Below, one piece after another: positions 12,152-26,801 of a stretch of DNA of 64,000 nt. The position numbers and the translations under genes were made by a program. Below the pieces are notes generated by a model. It did not search any database. It worked only from the letters and a program-made list of their open reading frames with translations, and was not told where the DNA came from. Source of the DNA: Proteromonas lacertae (lineage: Eukaryota; Sar; Bigyra; Opalinata; Proteromonadidae); assembly GCA_002245135.1 (NCBI GenBank), contig NGBS01000882.1, positions 62,001 to 126,000 of the forward strand, written 5' to 3'. How positions within the stretch are numbered: the first letter of the stretch is position 1; the number at the start of each line of letters is the position of its first letter.

Positions 12152-13041
12152 ATGGGTCATAGATCTACATCTAACTCAAAAGATCATCACCATCGTCATC
12201 ATCATCATAGCAGTAGTTCTTCAAGCAGTAGATCAAGAAGTAGATCTCCACATCCACAACCAAAAGGTATCTTATTCTATTTTCATAGTTATTATTAGAT
12301 GAAGATGCAAGACATGCAATTTTGAACGAAATAGAAAAAGAAAAAAAGAGCCAGGAAGAAGAAGAAAGAAAAAGGATTGAAAAGATAAAGCAGGAGTATT
12401 TAAAAAGGCGTTTTAATCGTGCTGATAAACGTGAAGATAGAAATTTCAATAAAGATTCAAAATCAAAAGAAAAAGGAGAGGATGAAAATAAAGAAGAAGA
12501 AAAGCCAAAGGAAATAGTAAAACCAGATTTTGGTTTATCAGGAGCATTAGCATCAGATGCAAGAACTGGTAATATATACAAAGGATTTGTGTTAAAAGTA
12601 TAGAATTTATCATTTATAACGTTTTTATAGTGGAGTGAACCACCAGAAGCAAGAAAACCAACAAAATATTGGCGTTTATATGTATTTAAAGGAGATAACA
12701 AAGATCCACTACAAATCCTACACATTCACAAACAAAGTGCTTATTTAATAGGTCATCAGAAGGAAATATGCGATATATACTTAGAACATCCATCAATCTC
12801 AAAACAACATGCAGTAATACAGTTTAGATTATGGCAAGGTCAATCAACTAAAACAGGATTAGAAGGAAAGAAGATGGTGAAGCCATATATAATGGACTTG
12901 AAAAGTGCCAATGGTACATTCTTAAATGGAGAAAGAATAGAACCAGAAAGGTATATAGAGATACTTGAGGAAGATGTGTTGAAATTTGGAGGTAGTAGTA
13001 GAGAATATGTATTGTTGAGTGATAAGACTGGTAAAGAATAA
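12152..13041 (+). CDS. SNIP1/Pml1-type FHA-domain splicing factor
   Basis: Exons 12152-12266, 12299-12597 and 12631-13041; introns 32 and 33 nt; 274 residues. An N-terminal His/Ser/Arg-Ser region is followed by a charged helix, then the conserved lead-in KPDFGLSGALA and the phrase YKGFVLKWSEPPEAR that marks SNIP1 and yeast Pml1. The FHA domain then fills the C-terminus, with L-I-G-H, the phosphothreonine-binding S-x-x-H in HPSISKQHAVIQF, and S-A-N-G-T-F-L-N-G. The family acts in pre-mRNA retention and splicing (RES complex) and in microRNA processing in plants. The start ATG lies 72 nt from the oppositely oriented start at 12080, so the two genes probably share a promoter region. Confidence 0.93.
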
Positions 13042-13157
13042 TTATTTATTGTATTTATATTCTGTTTAATAAACACATTTGAGAAATAAGGAAATTTATT
13101 AAATAAAAACATATAAATATGCATTTAATACTTTATAACACGTTCATTTATTGATTT

Positions 13158-15866
13158 TCACATCAAAATACAACAAGATTTTTTGCCACTAATGATTTCT
13201 AAAGCTTTTCTACTTTCTTTCTTGTATGTACTATTTCCACTTTTCACTAATTGATGAATCACTTCCTCACCATTTAAACTCTTAACTGTATTAATATTTT
13301 CAACTATATATAATATAATATAATATATAAAATAAATATACAATTATTTCTACATAATGTTGATAATGCATAACAACTATATTTCACTACCAATGGATTA
13401 TCATTACATAAATTATATAGCAAAGGTCTCAATCCATTATACTTTGATATAATAATCTGTAAACCAGGAGTTTCATTCGCTAAACTTCCTAATAACATCG
13501 CACTCATAGAACTAATCAAATAATCATCATTATTCAACATTTCAATCAATCTAACAGGATAATTAGATGGATAATGATATGATAAATCATTATTTGCTCT
13601 ACTCATTGTAAATAATAAAGTATTATTATTATTGTTATTGTTATTATTGTTAATTGCTAGTGTTGGTATAGATGGATGATGGAATCCACCATTATTACCA
13701 TTACCTCCTGCTGTACTTGATATACTTCTATTTCTATCTAAGAATGGAACAATAATGTTATTATTATCAAATCTTCTACCTCCAACTGGTATTACATCAT
13801 TATTTATATTATTATTATTATTATTATTAATTCCTTCTAATACAAATCGATCAAATGCTCTATGTCTTGCATTATCATCAATATTTATATTTATCCCAAC
13901 ATCATTACCTTCTAATAATAAATCTAAATCCATTCTATTACCTGTGAATCTCCTTCTCCTTCTAGTGGTATTAGCAATTGATGATGATAATAATGTTGAA
14001 GATGAATTATTTCTATTTGTATTATTACTTCTCACATTACTGTTGGTATTGTTAATTGTAGCATTTGGATATAAATAACATAAAAATTCACCTATTCTAA
14101 TTATATGATCTAAATTATTATCACTTAAACAGTAGAAAAATACAGCACACCATCTTAATATTGAGATATTATCACTTGTCACGAATAATGTATAAATCTT
14201 TTCAATTGTATCTTGATTTCTAAATAATGTTTCTTGATTATGTTTGCATTTATAAATGTAACAACAAATGGCATAAATTGTTGTTGATGTTAATTGATCA
14301 TATTCAGTGAATAAATTACTTTTATAAGTATCTATTATACTCTTATCATTCAAATCCTTTTGTACTACACTATATTTCAATGATATATTGGCAAAGAACT
14401 TAGTCATAGATATTTTAACTAAAATATCTCTTGAAAAAAGTAATGAAAAACCAACATTAGGATAATTACATTTCTGTAATACATTTTGAGCATCACGATT
14501 TAAATATACAATATTAGCCATTGTCTGTATTGCATAATATGTGGTCAAGCCTAAGTTTGGTGTAAAAAATGATTGTAATGTTTTTCCTATATCATCATAA
14601 GGTAATATTATATTACAAATAGATCTATTCTTTACGATTTGTGAGAGTAAAAACAGTGCTGGTGTTTGTGTACTTCCATTTTGATTAATATGTAATAATA
14701 TTACACTCTTTACAGCTTTTACATTCTCTTTATCTAATGTGAATTTACAGTTGTATTTACATATTACTCCAAATAAATAGAAACAACATTTCTGAATAAT
14801 TCTTCTATTTATATTGAATAGCTTGATAATAGCTTGTAAACCTTTATTCTCTGTAATAAATTCTTTAATTATTGTCTTTTGTAAATTACCTTTTGAATGT
14901 AAAATAAGATGAAATAATTCTATCAATGCAAAATGAACTATTTTCATATTATCATTAGATAAAAAGGTAGTTAAAGACTTTGTTGATTGTTTAATAAAAT
15001 TAACACTATACAAAGTATTATATCTATATCTAGATAATATCAACGAGCCATGGTTTGACAATGCATAACTGAAATCACAAGTAATATGGACAATTATAAT
15101 TATTAGGAGACATATTGGTAGTATGGTTAATATTAGAACTCGTTAATTGATTGGTTAATATTGCTGCATCAAACTCAGGGTTTGACTTTATAGAAAATTC
15201 AATCATTTTATCTTGTTCACGAAGTATTGAAACTACAGAATAAACTCCATCTTTAGTGATATTGTTATTGTTTAGTAATAGCATATGTAATTCTTTACAA
15301 TATTTCTTAATTAAACCTTCTTTAAGATATTCTAATCCTTTATCATTAATATTATTATTAGAAAGTGATAGCTTTTCTAAATAGTAAAATATTCCCTTTT
15401 TAAATCCAAATATATCTAACACTTTACATCCATTATCACCTATTGTATTATTGGATAAATCTAATGATTCTAAATATTGAAGTAATGATAAATTGTTAAC
15501 AATAATACAAAGGATTTTGGGTGTTAATTTTAAATCTATAAAACATTATATAAATAATAATTATTATTATTATACTTGATAGGTTGACATTATTATGTTC
15601 ATTGCAATTTATATTATTAAATCTCTCATCAATCTCTGATCTATCTATTGCTGGAAATCCTTCATATCTCCTATCATGAACTTCTAATACAGTATTATTT
15701 TCAATGCAATATAAATATTTATAAATATTCAAATTCTTAGGTAATTTTGGAATAATAGATAATAAGAAGAATTGATAATTGACTCTATTCCATTGAATAT
15801 GGTCTAATAATTCACTAATCTTATCTTCTTCATCTTTATCAATAATATCTTCAGATTCAGTAGTAA

Positions 15867-15924
<58 letters not shown>

Positions 15925-18900
15925 GCCATTTGCATTAGTGTTTGTATTGTTGTTGGTTATAGTTTGTAACTGACTGAATTGATGTCCAATTGCATATAAA
16001 CACTCATGTTCACTGAAGACAGTGTAATCTGATAGAATCACATCATCAAGAGTCTCTAAGGATATATTCTCTTTAACTATTTATATAATAATAATAGATA
16101 ACTATACATGTAAATAATATATTATGATATATATTATGGAATAAATCACTCAACACATCTATTTCTTCATCTGTTAAGTAGGAATGTTTAGATGAATTAG
16201 TGATTAAATCATTTAATAATTCCAAGTCATTTGTTCCATACTGTTTAAGATATCTCATTGTTAATGAAAATACTCTTTTTAATCCTAATTCTAAACTTGC
16301 TTTTAGATACAATAAAACATTATCACAACTTAAATATATCTATAAATAATATATTATATATATATACATTATAACCACAAAACCATGGATATAATAATCC
16401 TAATCCACTTACATAATTATCAGGAACTGTAATAATTAATGATTTATTATTACTATTATTCTTATGATAATTATTAATATTTTGTTCTAAGAATGTTAAG
16501 AAGGATGACTGTTGAGATTGACCAATAGATGAAGAGATACTCTTATTTGGAGATAGTATAATATTACTATTATTATTACCACTAGTATTATTGATAGATT
16601 GTATTTCAATATAATTATTAATATTTAACATGGAAAATGGTAATGAATATACTTGATTATTGAAGAATAAACCAATTGGTGTATTAAGTGGAGTATGATT
16701 CACTTTAAATATCTCTTCATAAGGTAATTGTAATTGCCATTCATATGTACATTTAAATGAATTGATGGGGAATCTCATATCATTATCTTCGTTATTGATA
16801 AATTTACGATTATGTATAAAATGATGGAAATTGAATGGTAATATTTTGGTTGTTCCTACAGCAACATTTGCTACTGAATTGGAAGTTGTATTGGATACTA
16901 CTGAAGCTGTATCAAAGGACTTAGTATCTTCATTTGTTGATGATGATAATAAAGGATTATTCCTTGAGAATAAAACAGAAGAAATACTACCATTACTGAT
17001 TGATATTATACCATCAATATATTCTTTCAATAATTCAAATTGTTGTAAGATTGGAATGAAATCATCTTTACATATAAACTCAAATTGAATATGTGATAAT
17101 ATTTCAATAATTTGAGATGATGTAAAAATATTTTTAAATTTTATTAAATGTTTTAATAAACATAATTCATTGGGTATATTCAATCCATTTATACTAATGA
17201 TATGAATGACTAGTTCATTTGATATTTCTTTATTATTGTTGTTTAATTTCATCTTTTTAACCATTTCTTTTTCTATATATTCCAATACTTCCAGACTATT
17301 ATCAATTAAATAATTATCAACTAGCAAATAGGATAGTATCTTGAAGTTTATTCTCATACAATTCATATATATATTTACTTTTCATTGTTAAATTAATATA
17401 CTCTAAACATTGTTGGTTTAGACTAGGAACTATATAACTTAATGAATATTTATAAAAATAAATTACATTCTCTTCAGTTATACAGAACTTCTGCATATGC
17501 AAGCATTTTACAAATACATCAAAGTATTTATCACTGTTAGTAATTACATATCTATAAGGATATAGTGATGATGATGATGATGATGTTGCTAATGAAGAGG
17601 AGGTGAATGAATTATTATTATTCGATAATATAGAGGATGAACTAGATTTATTACTGCTATTGATATTCTTAAATAATTCACGGAAATAATTAGATGTTAA
17701 TTCTAAACAACATCTATTACAATAATAGAGTTTATTATTGTTGTTTTTATCTTCTAATATTATATCACATTTTTCATTATATTCAAAGGGATCGTATATA
17801 CATGAAGGCAATAATTCACACTCTTTTCTTATTTGTTTTAATCGTGTAAACAGTAAATCTAAAGTTATTCTCTTTGATGGTTTTCTATTGATTAAACTGC
17901 TTAATATATTCTGAAATTCACTTGGCCAATAAGGATAATAATTGATAGTTATTATTATTATTATTATTAGGTACGGTGTTGATTGTTGCGGTTGTCGGAG
18001 ATGAATTTGGACCAATAGGATCATAGATCATTTGTAATATTAACCAACCGATTGACCATGAGAATAATCGTTTATAATCTACTTTATTATCTTGATTTGT
18101 CCTTACTTCTGGAGCTGTAGTTAATGCTGATAATAAGAGCGTATTATTCCTCACTTTGTTAAAGTAAATTGAATTAGAAAAATCTGATAAAATCGGCTCA
18201 TTCATATAAGTGACTAAAAATGAGCTAATTTTTAAATCTGTTATTAATATTCCAGACTTATATAAATTATAAAACGCAGGGATTATCTTCAATACCAAGT
18301 CAATCACATAACACAAAGGTCTTGGTGGAGGAATTGATGCTAAAATTAACTCTAATGTTTTGGGATAGTATTCTGTCAATACATAGGAAGTATTAAAATT
18401 AGGTACATGCTTTCTATTTGTGGTTCTGGTACTGAGATCTTTGTAATTACTGTTACAACTACTATTAACTGCTTTTAAAGCTAATACTCTGTCATTTCCT
18501 GATTCTTTTGTAATGTTAAACATATTATTATTACTATTGTGGTTACTGTTCATATCTGCACGATTTGCGTTTGAATTGGTTGATTTCAAGATTGGTGATT
18601 CACCTCGGAGTTGTTCAGTGATTTTATCTCTGAATATACCTATCACATGCATATATTCACCTTTCGGATTGGAGATATCCATCAAAATATCATAATCTTG
18701 TTCATAATACTTTTGTACCAGTTTAGGATCACGGTTCTTGGGTGGTACTAGGACTTTTAAGAAAAATCTATTATAATTAGAATGAGAATTATACAAATGA
18801 TTATTATTAAGCGAAGGGTGTTTTAATGTACAAACATATAAATGCTCTGTAGAAGATAATCTTCGCTGGTAATGTAAATTCAAAAAATCAAGTCCTATAT

Positions 18901-19297
18901 GGCCACATTTGAACATTTGCCATAATCCCTTCTGAAAACCTTTAATTTCATGCACAGCATCATGCATACAGTTTACACAAAGTGGTAAATTACAAGTTTC
19001 ACATTTTGTTGTGTTGTATGAACTGTGACAAACAAAACATAGTTCTACATAGATTATAAAAATATAAAAATAATACCCCCAGAACCTTCTTCATATGGTG
19101 GAAGATCATAGAAGGTATGATTTGTGTTACATCCCTAATGACTATAATTTGTAATTCTATACATTTCGGTGAAGCTCTAAACTACATTTGTCACACAAAT
19201 ATGAATGGCATTCTGGACAGAAAGTATTGGCTGTTGAATGACATTTCAAACAAATTCTAAAGACCATGTTAATAAATATCAATATATACCTTGCCAT
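13158..19297 (-). CDS. Giant multidomain protein: B-boxes, pseudokinase, BTB/BACK-like, LRR, ARM, CaaX (three +1 frame changes)
   Basis: Exons 19297-19290, 19256-19163, 19134-19077, 19044-16368, 16339-16108, 16076-15576, 15535-13342 and 13303-13158. Within them the frame moves +1 at in-frame TGAs at 17918-17920, 17317-17319 and 15075-15077. Read through, this gives about 1968 residues with no other gene start between. Domain order: two Cys/His zinc modules (CLKCH...CPECH and CFVCH...CETC); a kinase fold from about 120 to 450 in which HRD reads ITD and DFG reads DFS, so probably catalytically weak or dead; a Ser/Asn-rich part followed by a BTB/BACK-like helical region; LRRs with ESLDLSNN and KLSLSNNN; armadillo-like helices; and a C-terminal CILM that fits a CaaX prenylation box. 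Alternatives are two or three separate genes, or introns of 43-64 nt at the frame changes. Confidence 0.6.
15868..15924. repeat. (ATT)n microsatellite in coding sequence
   Basis: Nineteen uninterrupted triplets, encoding a poly-Asn run on the minus strand inside the multidomain gene at 13158-19297. The frame is kept through the tract. Confidence 0.95.
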
Positions 19298-19578
19298 ATA
19301 TATAAATTATATATTTAGTTTTAATTATCTATCTACTATAAACAAATTAACTGGTGGCTATGAGAAAAACAGAGTTTTAAAAAGAGCAAATGGTTTTGGG
19401 GTTTTTAGAATATTTTTTCGCTCACCCATTCGTTATTTTTTGTTTCTTTCAGTTATAATTTGATTTTTATCTTTAACTGTGAAGAAATAAGCAGCTTGGG
19501 TTTGTGGATATGAGATTTGTAATAACCATTAACACAACATAAATATGTAAATTTATTAATAATATTAGATTTAAAACA

Positions 19579-21219
<1,641 letters not shown>

Positions 21220-21282
21220 AACCTCTAAAAAGAAGATTCAATTTTTAATTTCGAAACGGTCCTTTTTTTTCTTAACTGGATT

Positions 21283-21773
21283 ATGTCTCAGCATATGGTT
21301 CTTCTAAGTAAAGAAGTATTTGGGAAAAAATATTTTCTATAGGAACACCTGGCATGGGATTCTTTACTTGAAAAAGTCAATCAATGCCAAGAAAGCTATG
21401 AAGACACTTGGAACAGTCCAGAAGAGTTTTTTGAATTATATAATTCTAAAGTATATAATTTTGTAAATTAATCTATCAGATTCAAAAACAATTGAATGAA
21501 AGTGAAGAAATGTATAGAATAAACCATTTATTTAAGTAGATCTCCTGAAAAAATTAATAGTCCTTATGATTCTATGAAATATATTTCAAAGAGAAAATTA
21601 CAATCTTCACTCTCGAAAGACAAATTATTAGATTCAGAAAGAAAAATGCAGAAACAGCAGAAAAAGAGTGAAGAACTGAAAGTATATATATGTTGCGATT
21701 GTAATAGATGAAAATTGAAGAGATGAAACAACAAGAGATTTTGAAGTTCAAACAGAGAATGAAGAGAAAATAG
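21283..21773 (+). CDS. Small coiled-coil protein, unknown
   Basis: Five small exons: 21283-21315, 21343-21450, 21480-21511, 21540-21681 and 21708-21773. Introns are 27, 29, 28 and 26 nt and every junction keeps the frame, ending in TAG; 126 residues. The N-terminal half is acidic with aromatics (HLAWDSLLEKV, DTWNSPEEFFELY). The C-terminal 50 residues are a Lys/Gln/Glu-rich coiled coil. No family recognised. Its start codon is 64 nt from the AMPK start on the other strand, so the two probably use one bidirectional promoter. The consistent splicing of five tiny exons is the main evidence that this is a gene. Confidence 0.65.
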
Positions 21774-21994
21774 ATTTAAATAATAATTTAATATGTATTT
21801 AACATTTGTATTCAATAGTTTACCCATTAATAGTGTGTTTCTATGCTGAGGAAATGAAGAATAAAAAAAGAGCGCCAAAACTCTAAACGAGGCTAATTTA
21901 ATATGTGATGTCTATTAATTTAATTCTGCTTTTGTTTTTTAAATTTTTCTCATGAACGACATAAATTCACTCAAAAATATACTTCTAAAGTATC

Positions 21995-23278
21995 ATGCTA
22001 TACGCAAAAGACACATGGCTAAAAGCAGTGATTGATTGTATTAGTCAAAGTTTAACTTCGTATAACTATTTTATCTTTATATTACTAGAAATATAAATGA
22101 AAATGCGAAGTTAATTTTTGACTTTTTTATAAATACAGATATTTCACTCTCATCAAATCCAATTCTCACACAAATATCAAATACACAAAACAACACAAAA
22201 ATTGTTACTCCACTACTGCTGCAAATAAATAAAATAATAAATGTAGCAGAACCAGTTCATTCTAGAGAAGAAGAATCGAATAATAGGTTATTGAAGTTGT
22301 TATTGACAGATGGTACTAATTATATTACTGCCTATGAACATTCACCAATACCAAATTTAACTACAACAACGCCAATTGGAACAAAAATACTAATTAGAGA
22401 ATCTTTATATAATTATGGATATATTGAGTTAAGACCTGAATGTGTGTATGTAGTAGGAGGTCATAATTATAAACAACCATCCTCTTATAGCAATAACCCT
22501 CCAAATTTTCCTTTAGTTATAAAACAAGAAATAAAAAATGAAATACATACATAATAATAATAATAATAATAATAATAATCCAGTGATAGTAGATATATCA
22601 CCTGATTTATCTCAACAACAACAAAAGCCAATAAAAGAAATAAAACCAATTTCAAGACCAATTCCAATATCCAATACATTATCAAATAATGAAAATAATA
22701 ATAATTATGATAGTAATTCAATAAAACGATCAATTCAACAACAAATACAATCTATTAACAATAATAAAAGAATTAAAATGAATGATATTCCTATAGCATT
22801 ATCTCCACCACCACCAACAACTACTACTACTATTTCAATTCCTATTACTTCTTCTTCTTCTCCATTCACTACAATCAATGAAATAACTACACTATCAAAA
22901 CCACAACATTTCTACACTATGGCAACTTTAGCTAGTGTTATTCCTGGATTTCAATTCTCTAAAGGAATATATGAGTTAAAAGGTTATATTGAAGATGGTT
23001 CTTCAAGAGTTGAAGCAAAAATTAGTAATGAGTGTTTAAATGATATGTTCAAAATAACAGCTGAAGAGTTGATGATTATTGCTAGAAGTGGATCTAGTGC
23101 CAGAGTAAAACTGCAAGAGATAACGGGTAATTTTTCGAAAATTTTGGGTAAAACAGAGGGAATGTTTGAAATGAGTTATGATCCAAGCTCATCTCCTCAA
23201 TTTATGGTGTTAAATGTATCTAAACCTTCAATTGATATAATGGAGCAGTTTTATCAGTCTATTTTACTTAATTTATAA
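21995..23278 (+). CDS. RMI1-like OB-fold protein of the RecQ-topoisomerase III complex (+1 frame change at a poly-Asn tract)
   Basis: Exon 21995-22059, intron 22060-22088 (29 nt), exon 22089-23278. The N-terminus, with W-L-K-A-V-I-D-C-I, fits the RMI1 N-terminal helical segment. The first OB-fold contains KLLLTDG, YEHSPIPNL, P-I-G-T-K-I-L and the strand ending VYVVGG, all typical of RMI1. After an Asn/Gln/Thr/Pro-rich linker the C-terminal about 120 residues look like the second OB-fold that binds RMI2. RMI1 stimulates decatenation and double-Holliday-junction dissolution by BLM/Sgs1 with topoisomerase III alpha. The frame shifts +1 at the TAA at 22552-22554, exactly where the (AAT)n run begins. 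A 4-nt duplication (ATACATAC) just before it could be the cause. About 417 residues if read through. Confidence 0.78.
22552..22579. repeat. (AAT)n microsatellite at a frame change
   Basis: About nine AAT units inside the RMI1-like gene. The upstream frame reads the tract as repeated TAA stops, and the +1 frame reads it as poly-Asn. Confidence 0.9.
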
Positions 23279-23400
23279 AAATTCACAAAACAATTTTGTT
23301 ACAAACAAAATAATAATATAATAATATTTACATACAGATTGTTATTATAGTTTTTGTGCTATTTTTAATTAGAAAAAATGTAATTTATATGTGTATTGTT

Positions 23401-24155
23401 TTATTTGGTTTTTGATTTCTTGGATTTGTGTGATTTAGAATCCGATTTGTCTTTATTTGATTCATCCTTTTCTATTTCATCGTGTTTCCTCTTTTTCTTC
23501 AACTCCTTTTCTTTCTGTTTAACAACAATCACTGTTTCTTTCTCCTCCTCTTCTTTTTTCTCTTTTTTCATCTTATGTTTCTTTCCTTCCTTGTTTTCTT
23601 TCTTTACTTCATCCTTTTTATTATCTTCATCATCATTATCATGTTTATGGGTTTTGTGTTTATGTTTCTTTTCTTTTTTACTTTCAGATTTTTCATCATT
23701 CTCTTTACTCTTCTTTTTCTCTTTTTTCTCTTTCTTTGATTCCTTTTCAGATTCTTTTTCTTTCTTCTCATCCTTCTCTTTCTTATGTTTGTGTTTGTGC
23801 TTATGTTCTTTTCCTTTTTTTGCTTCTTCTTCTTCTTTCATTCTCATTATTTTGGGTGGTAAATAACTAGGCTTTTCTTTCTCTTCCTCTTCATCATCTT
23901 CATTTGTTAGCTTTATTAATTTTGGTGTAAATGTGCCTTCTCTCACAAAATGTTTGTATAAAGCTAATTATTGATCATAATATACTAAAATACGATTATC
24001 TGGGAGGGTACTATCTACTTGATTATCTGGCATTACTAAATTACGTCCACCTAATCCAGACTAAAAAGTGATTATTGGATCTCTATTAATACCTTCCCTC
24101 TAGATGAAAACTGTGACAATTTTTCATGATATGCAGCTAATTGTGAATCATTCAT
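23401..24155 (-). CDS. Lys/Glu-rich, probably nuclear protein of unknown function
   Basis: Exons 24155-24093, 24060-23994 and 23963-23401; introns 32 and 30 nt; 230 residues. The first 65 residues are ordered and rather specific in look (AAYHEKLSQF, GLGGRNLVMPDN, PLYKHFVREGTFTP). The rest is a highly charged Lys/Glu/His stretch with HKHKHKHKK blocks and serines, ending in SKKSKTK. This is the composition of nucleolar or splicing-associated proteins. I could not place the N-terminal motif in a family. Long open frames on the opposite strand are composition artefacts of the Lys/Glu-rich codons. Confidence 0.72.
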
Positions 24156-24328
24156 TATTCTATTTCTTTATTGACTAGTTGTTCAAAATGCAAAATATAA
24201 ATGAAACGAAACTATTTTTATTATTTGTAAAACAACTCAATATATCAATAATTAAACATTAAAACATCTCAAAAACACGAAAAATAAGCAAAATAAACAT
24301 AAATTAAATAATTGAAAATTGAAAAAAT

Positions 24329-26801
24329 CTACTTCTTAACAGGTTTTGCATGTCCTGATTCTTTTAAGTGTTTAAATAATTGATTCCTTGTATTAAACGC
24401 TTCATCACATTCTATACACTTAAATTCATTCTCTTTCTTGTTCTTTTTACCTTTTCCTTTGATATTCTTACTTGATTCACCTTCATTCACATCATCATCT
24501 TCTTTTTCTTCATCTTCATCCATAACATCAGTTTTTTTACCTTTCTTTTGTTTCTTTCCTTTACCAGGTAGTGGAATACTCTCTAATATCTCTTCTACTG
24601 GATTAACTTCCACTTTATTCTTCTGTTTCTTTGATTTTGTCTTTCCTCTAATTTGTTTGACATTTATCTTTTCTTCATCATCTTCATCATTACTTTTATC
24701 ACTTCCACTTTCATCATCATCATCATCATCAGATAATTCAAATTTATTTTTCACTTTTTCTATATCATGTGTATCTTCCTTCTCATACACTATCTCTTTA
24801 TCTTCTTCTGTAAATGATACATGTTTATTATTATTTCCATTTTTTTTATTATCTTTTTCAATAGTTTCTTCTTCTTCTTCTTCTTCAGTGTTAGTATTTT
24901 TGCCTCTTCTCTTATTCTTTTTATTGGATTTGTTCCTATTATTCTCTTCAACAGCTGCTTTTGAAGTAGTTTCTTCGTCATTATTATCATCTTCATCTCC
25001 TTTATTTTTTCTTCCTTTATTCTTTTTATTCTTATTTTTATTCTTCTTTCCAAAATCTTCATCAACTTCGACAACTACTGTTTCAATTTCCTTCTTATTC
25101 TTTTTATTCTTTTTCTTATATTGAATTGAATTTACATCTATTTCTTTTTCTTCTTTTATTTCTTTTTCTTCCTTCTTTGGTGTTTTATTTGATTCTGGTT
25201 TGGGTATTTCTCCTTCTTTCTCTAGTTTTTCTTGTAGAATTGGAGGTAATGGAATATTCTTATTCTTTTTATTGTTCTTTTTTCCTTTCTTTCCTTTCTT
25301 CTTGTTATTAATATTACTTTCATCATCTTTATCATCTTCATCCTTTTCTTTTTCTTCTTTTTCTGTTTGTTTTACATTCTCTTTTTCTTCCTTTTTATTG
25401 CTTATTTTATATTTCTTTAATCCTTCTTCAATATCCTCAGTATTATCACCTTCGCCATCATCACCAGCAGGAGTATTAGTGGTAGAAGGTGTTGTAGGTG
25501 TCATTATCTCATATATTTCATCAATTGTAACACCACAATTTTCACATTGAGTTGGGATTTCATCATATATTGTATCACATACTAAACAACAGTATTTCTT
25601 ATAACACACTTTATCATCAACACTAATATCACCACTACCACCATCTTCAGATTTCAATTTTTCTTTCAATATTTTCACATTTTGTATATGTTTCTTGGAA
25701 TTTTGATGATTTTCATACTGTTTATATGCTTTAAATTTCTTTTTACAAGCTTCACAGTAATAAACATCACCTGATTTATTCTTCTTTTCATTTTCTTCAT
25801 CTTCATCAGCTAATCGAAAGATTTTATTCTCTTTTGAATAATTATCCATTTCTTCCAATTGTTGTGCCATTTTAATTCTTCTTTCTTCAGCTTCTTTTCT
25901 TCTTTGTTCTTCTTTCTCTTCTCTTTCTTTTTGCAAACGTTCTTCTCTTTCTTTTTCTTCTTTTTCTAATTCCTTCTTATATACTTCATATCTTGGATCT
26001 CTATTTTTGCAGAATAGTATCAATTGCTTTATTTCATCATTAAATTGTTTCTTTTCTGTATATCTTTTCTTTTTATTCTCTTTTTCCATTGCTCTACGAT
26101 ATTGCCTATTAGGTGCCTAATTATAAATTACAATAAACATACGTCTGTTGTATCATATTCATCACACCAAGCAAATGATTTGACTGTTGAAAAATTGGAC
26201 CATTTTGTATAGAATTCTAATACTTTAGCTAAATCAGTGGCTGAATTACCAAATGATGGATAATCTGGCGCATCTTTACTACTTTGCCTATATATATTAA
26301 TTATTAATAAAAACAATACTTTTCTTCTTCAACAACTTTATCAAAGAATTGTCTATATACTGTGTAAAAACCATCCACTTTATCATCAAAACCACCATAT
26401 GCTGATGATGAGAAAAATGGCCAGACATTTACAGTGTGACCACCTGTTGCTTCATCACCTGTAGCATTATTACCTCTTAATATATCTTCTTTGTGATCGT
26501 TATACCAAGCACGTTCATGAGGATCAGATAACACCTAGTGATATATATTTGTTGTTATACTTGATAAGCATTGAATATTTCTTGAAAAATTGCTTTTGCT
26601 TCTTCCTCTCTATCGGCATTTTTATCTAAAATAACTTAAATATCATATACCAGGATGCCATTTCAATGCAAGCTTTCTATAACTCTTTTTCAATTCATCA
26701 TCTCTATTAAAAATCAATTTAATAACATTTGCATACGTAGCATCATCAGATACTCCTAAAACTTCATAGTAGTCTCGATGGATCCTTTCAGATTTAGACA
26801 T
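24329..26801 (-). CDS. DNAJC21/JJJ1-type J-domain zinc-finger protein, 60S ribosome maturation cochaperone
   Basis: Six exons: 26801-26737, 26703-26651, 26625-26561, 26534-26320, 26287-26143 and 26116-24329. Introns are 25-33 nt; 776 residues. The J-domain is complete after splicing ([29 protein letters not shown] present), with one intron cutting between the P and D of HPD. Then come the JJJ1 central segment ([24 protein letters not shown]), the Arg/Glu-rich helix, a C2H2 finger ([19 protein letters not shown]), a C-x2-C...C-x2-C knuckle, a very long Lys/Glu/Asn-rich acidic region and a last C2H2 finger ([16 protein letters not shown]) near the C-terminus. JJJ1 works with Hsp70 in recycling cytoplasmic pre-60S factors. 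The gene is longer than usual because of the low-complexity part. Confidence 0.95.

Noticed and set aside
15076-15120. A 43-nt intron (GTCTCC...TTTCAG) between the LRR and ARM parts
   Set aside because: Possible in phase, but the donor is unlike all others here. Kept as an alternative to the +1 reading.
17320-17377. A 58-nt intron (GTAAAT...GCTAG) to explain the BTB/BACK frame change
   Set aside because: Also in phase. Kept only as an alternative because it is long for this genome and the +1 reading needs no deletion.
17911-17974. A 64-nt GT-AG intron (donor GTACCT, acceptor TTTCAG) to explain the frame change in the kinase C-lobe
   Set aside because: It is in phase and cannot be excluded, but it is twice the usual length, lacks the GTATNT donor and removes a W-P-S-E-F stretch that fits a kinase C-lobe. 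I prefer the +1 reading but keep this as an alternative.
23396-23866. Plus-strand Phe/Ser/Leu-rich open frame
   Set aside because: Antisense shadow of the Lys/Glu-rich gene. Similar shadows at 24438-25550 and throughout 28.4-36 kb are artefacts of codon composition.
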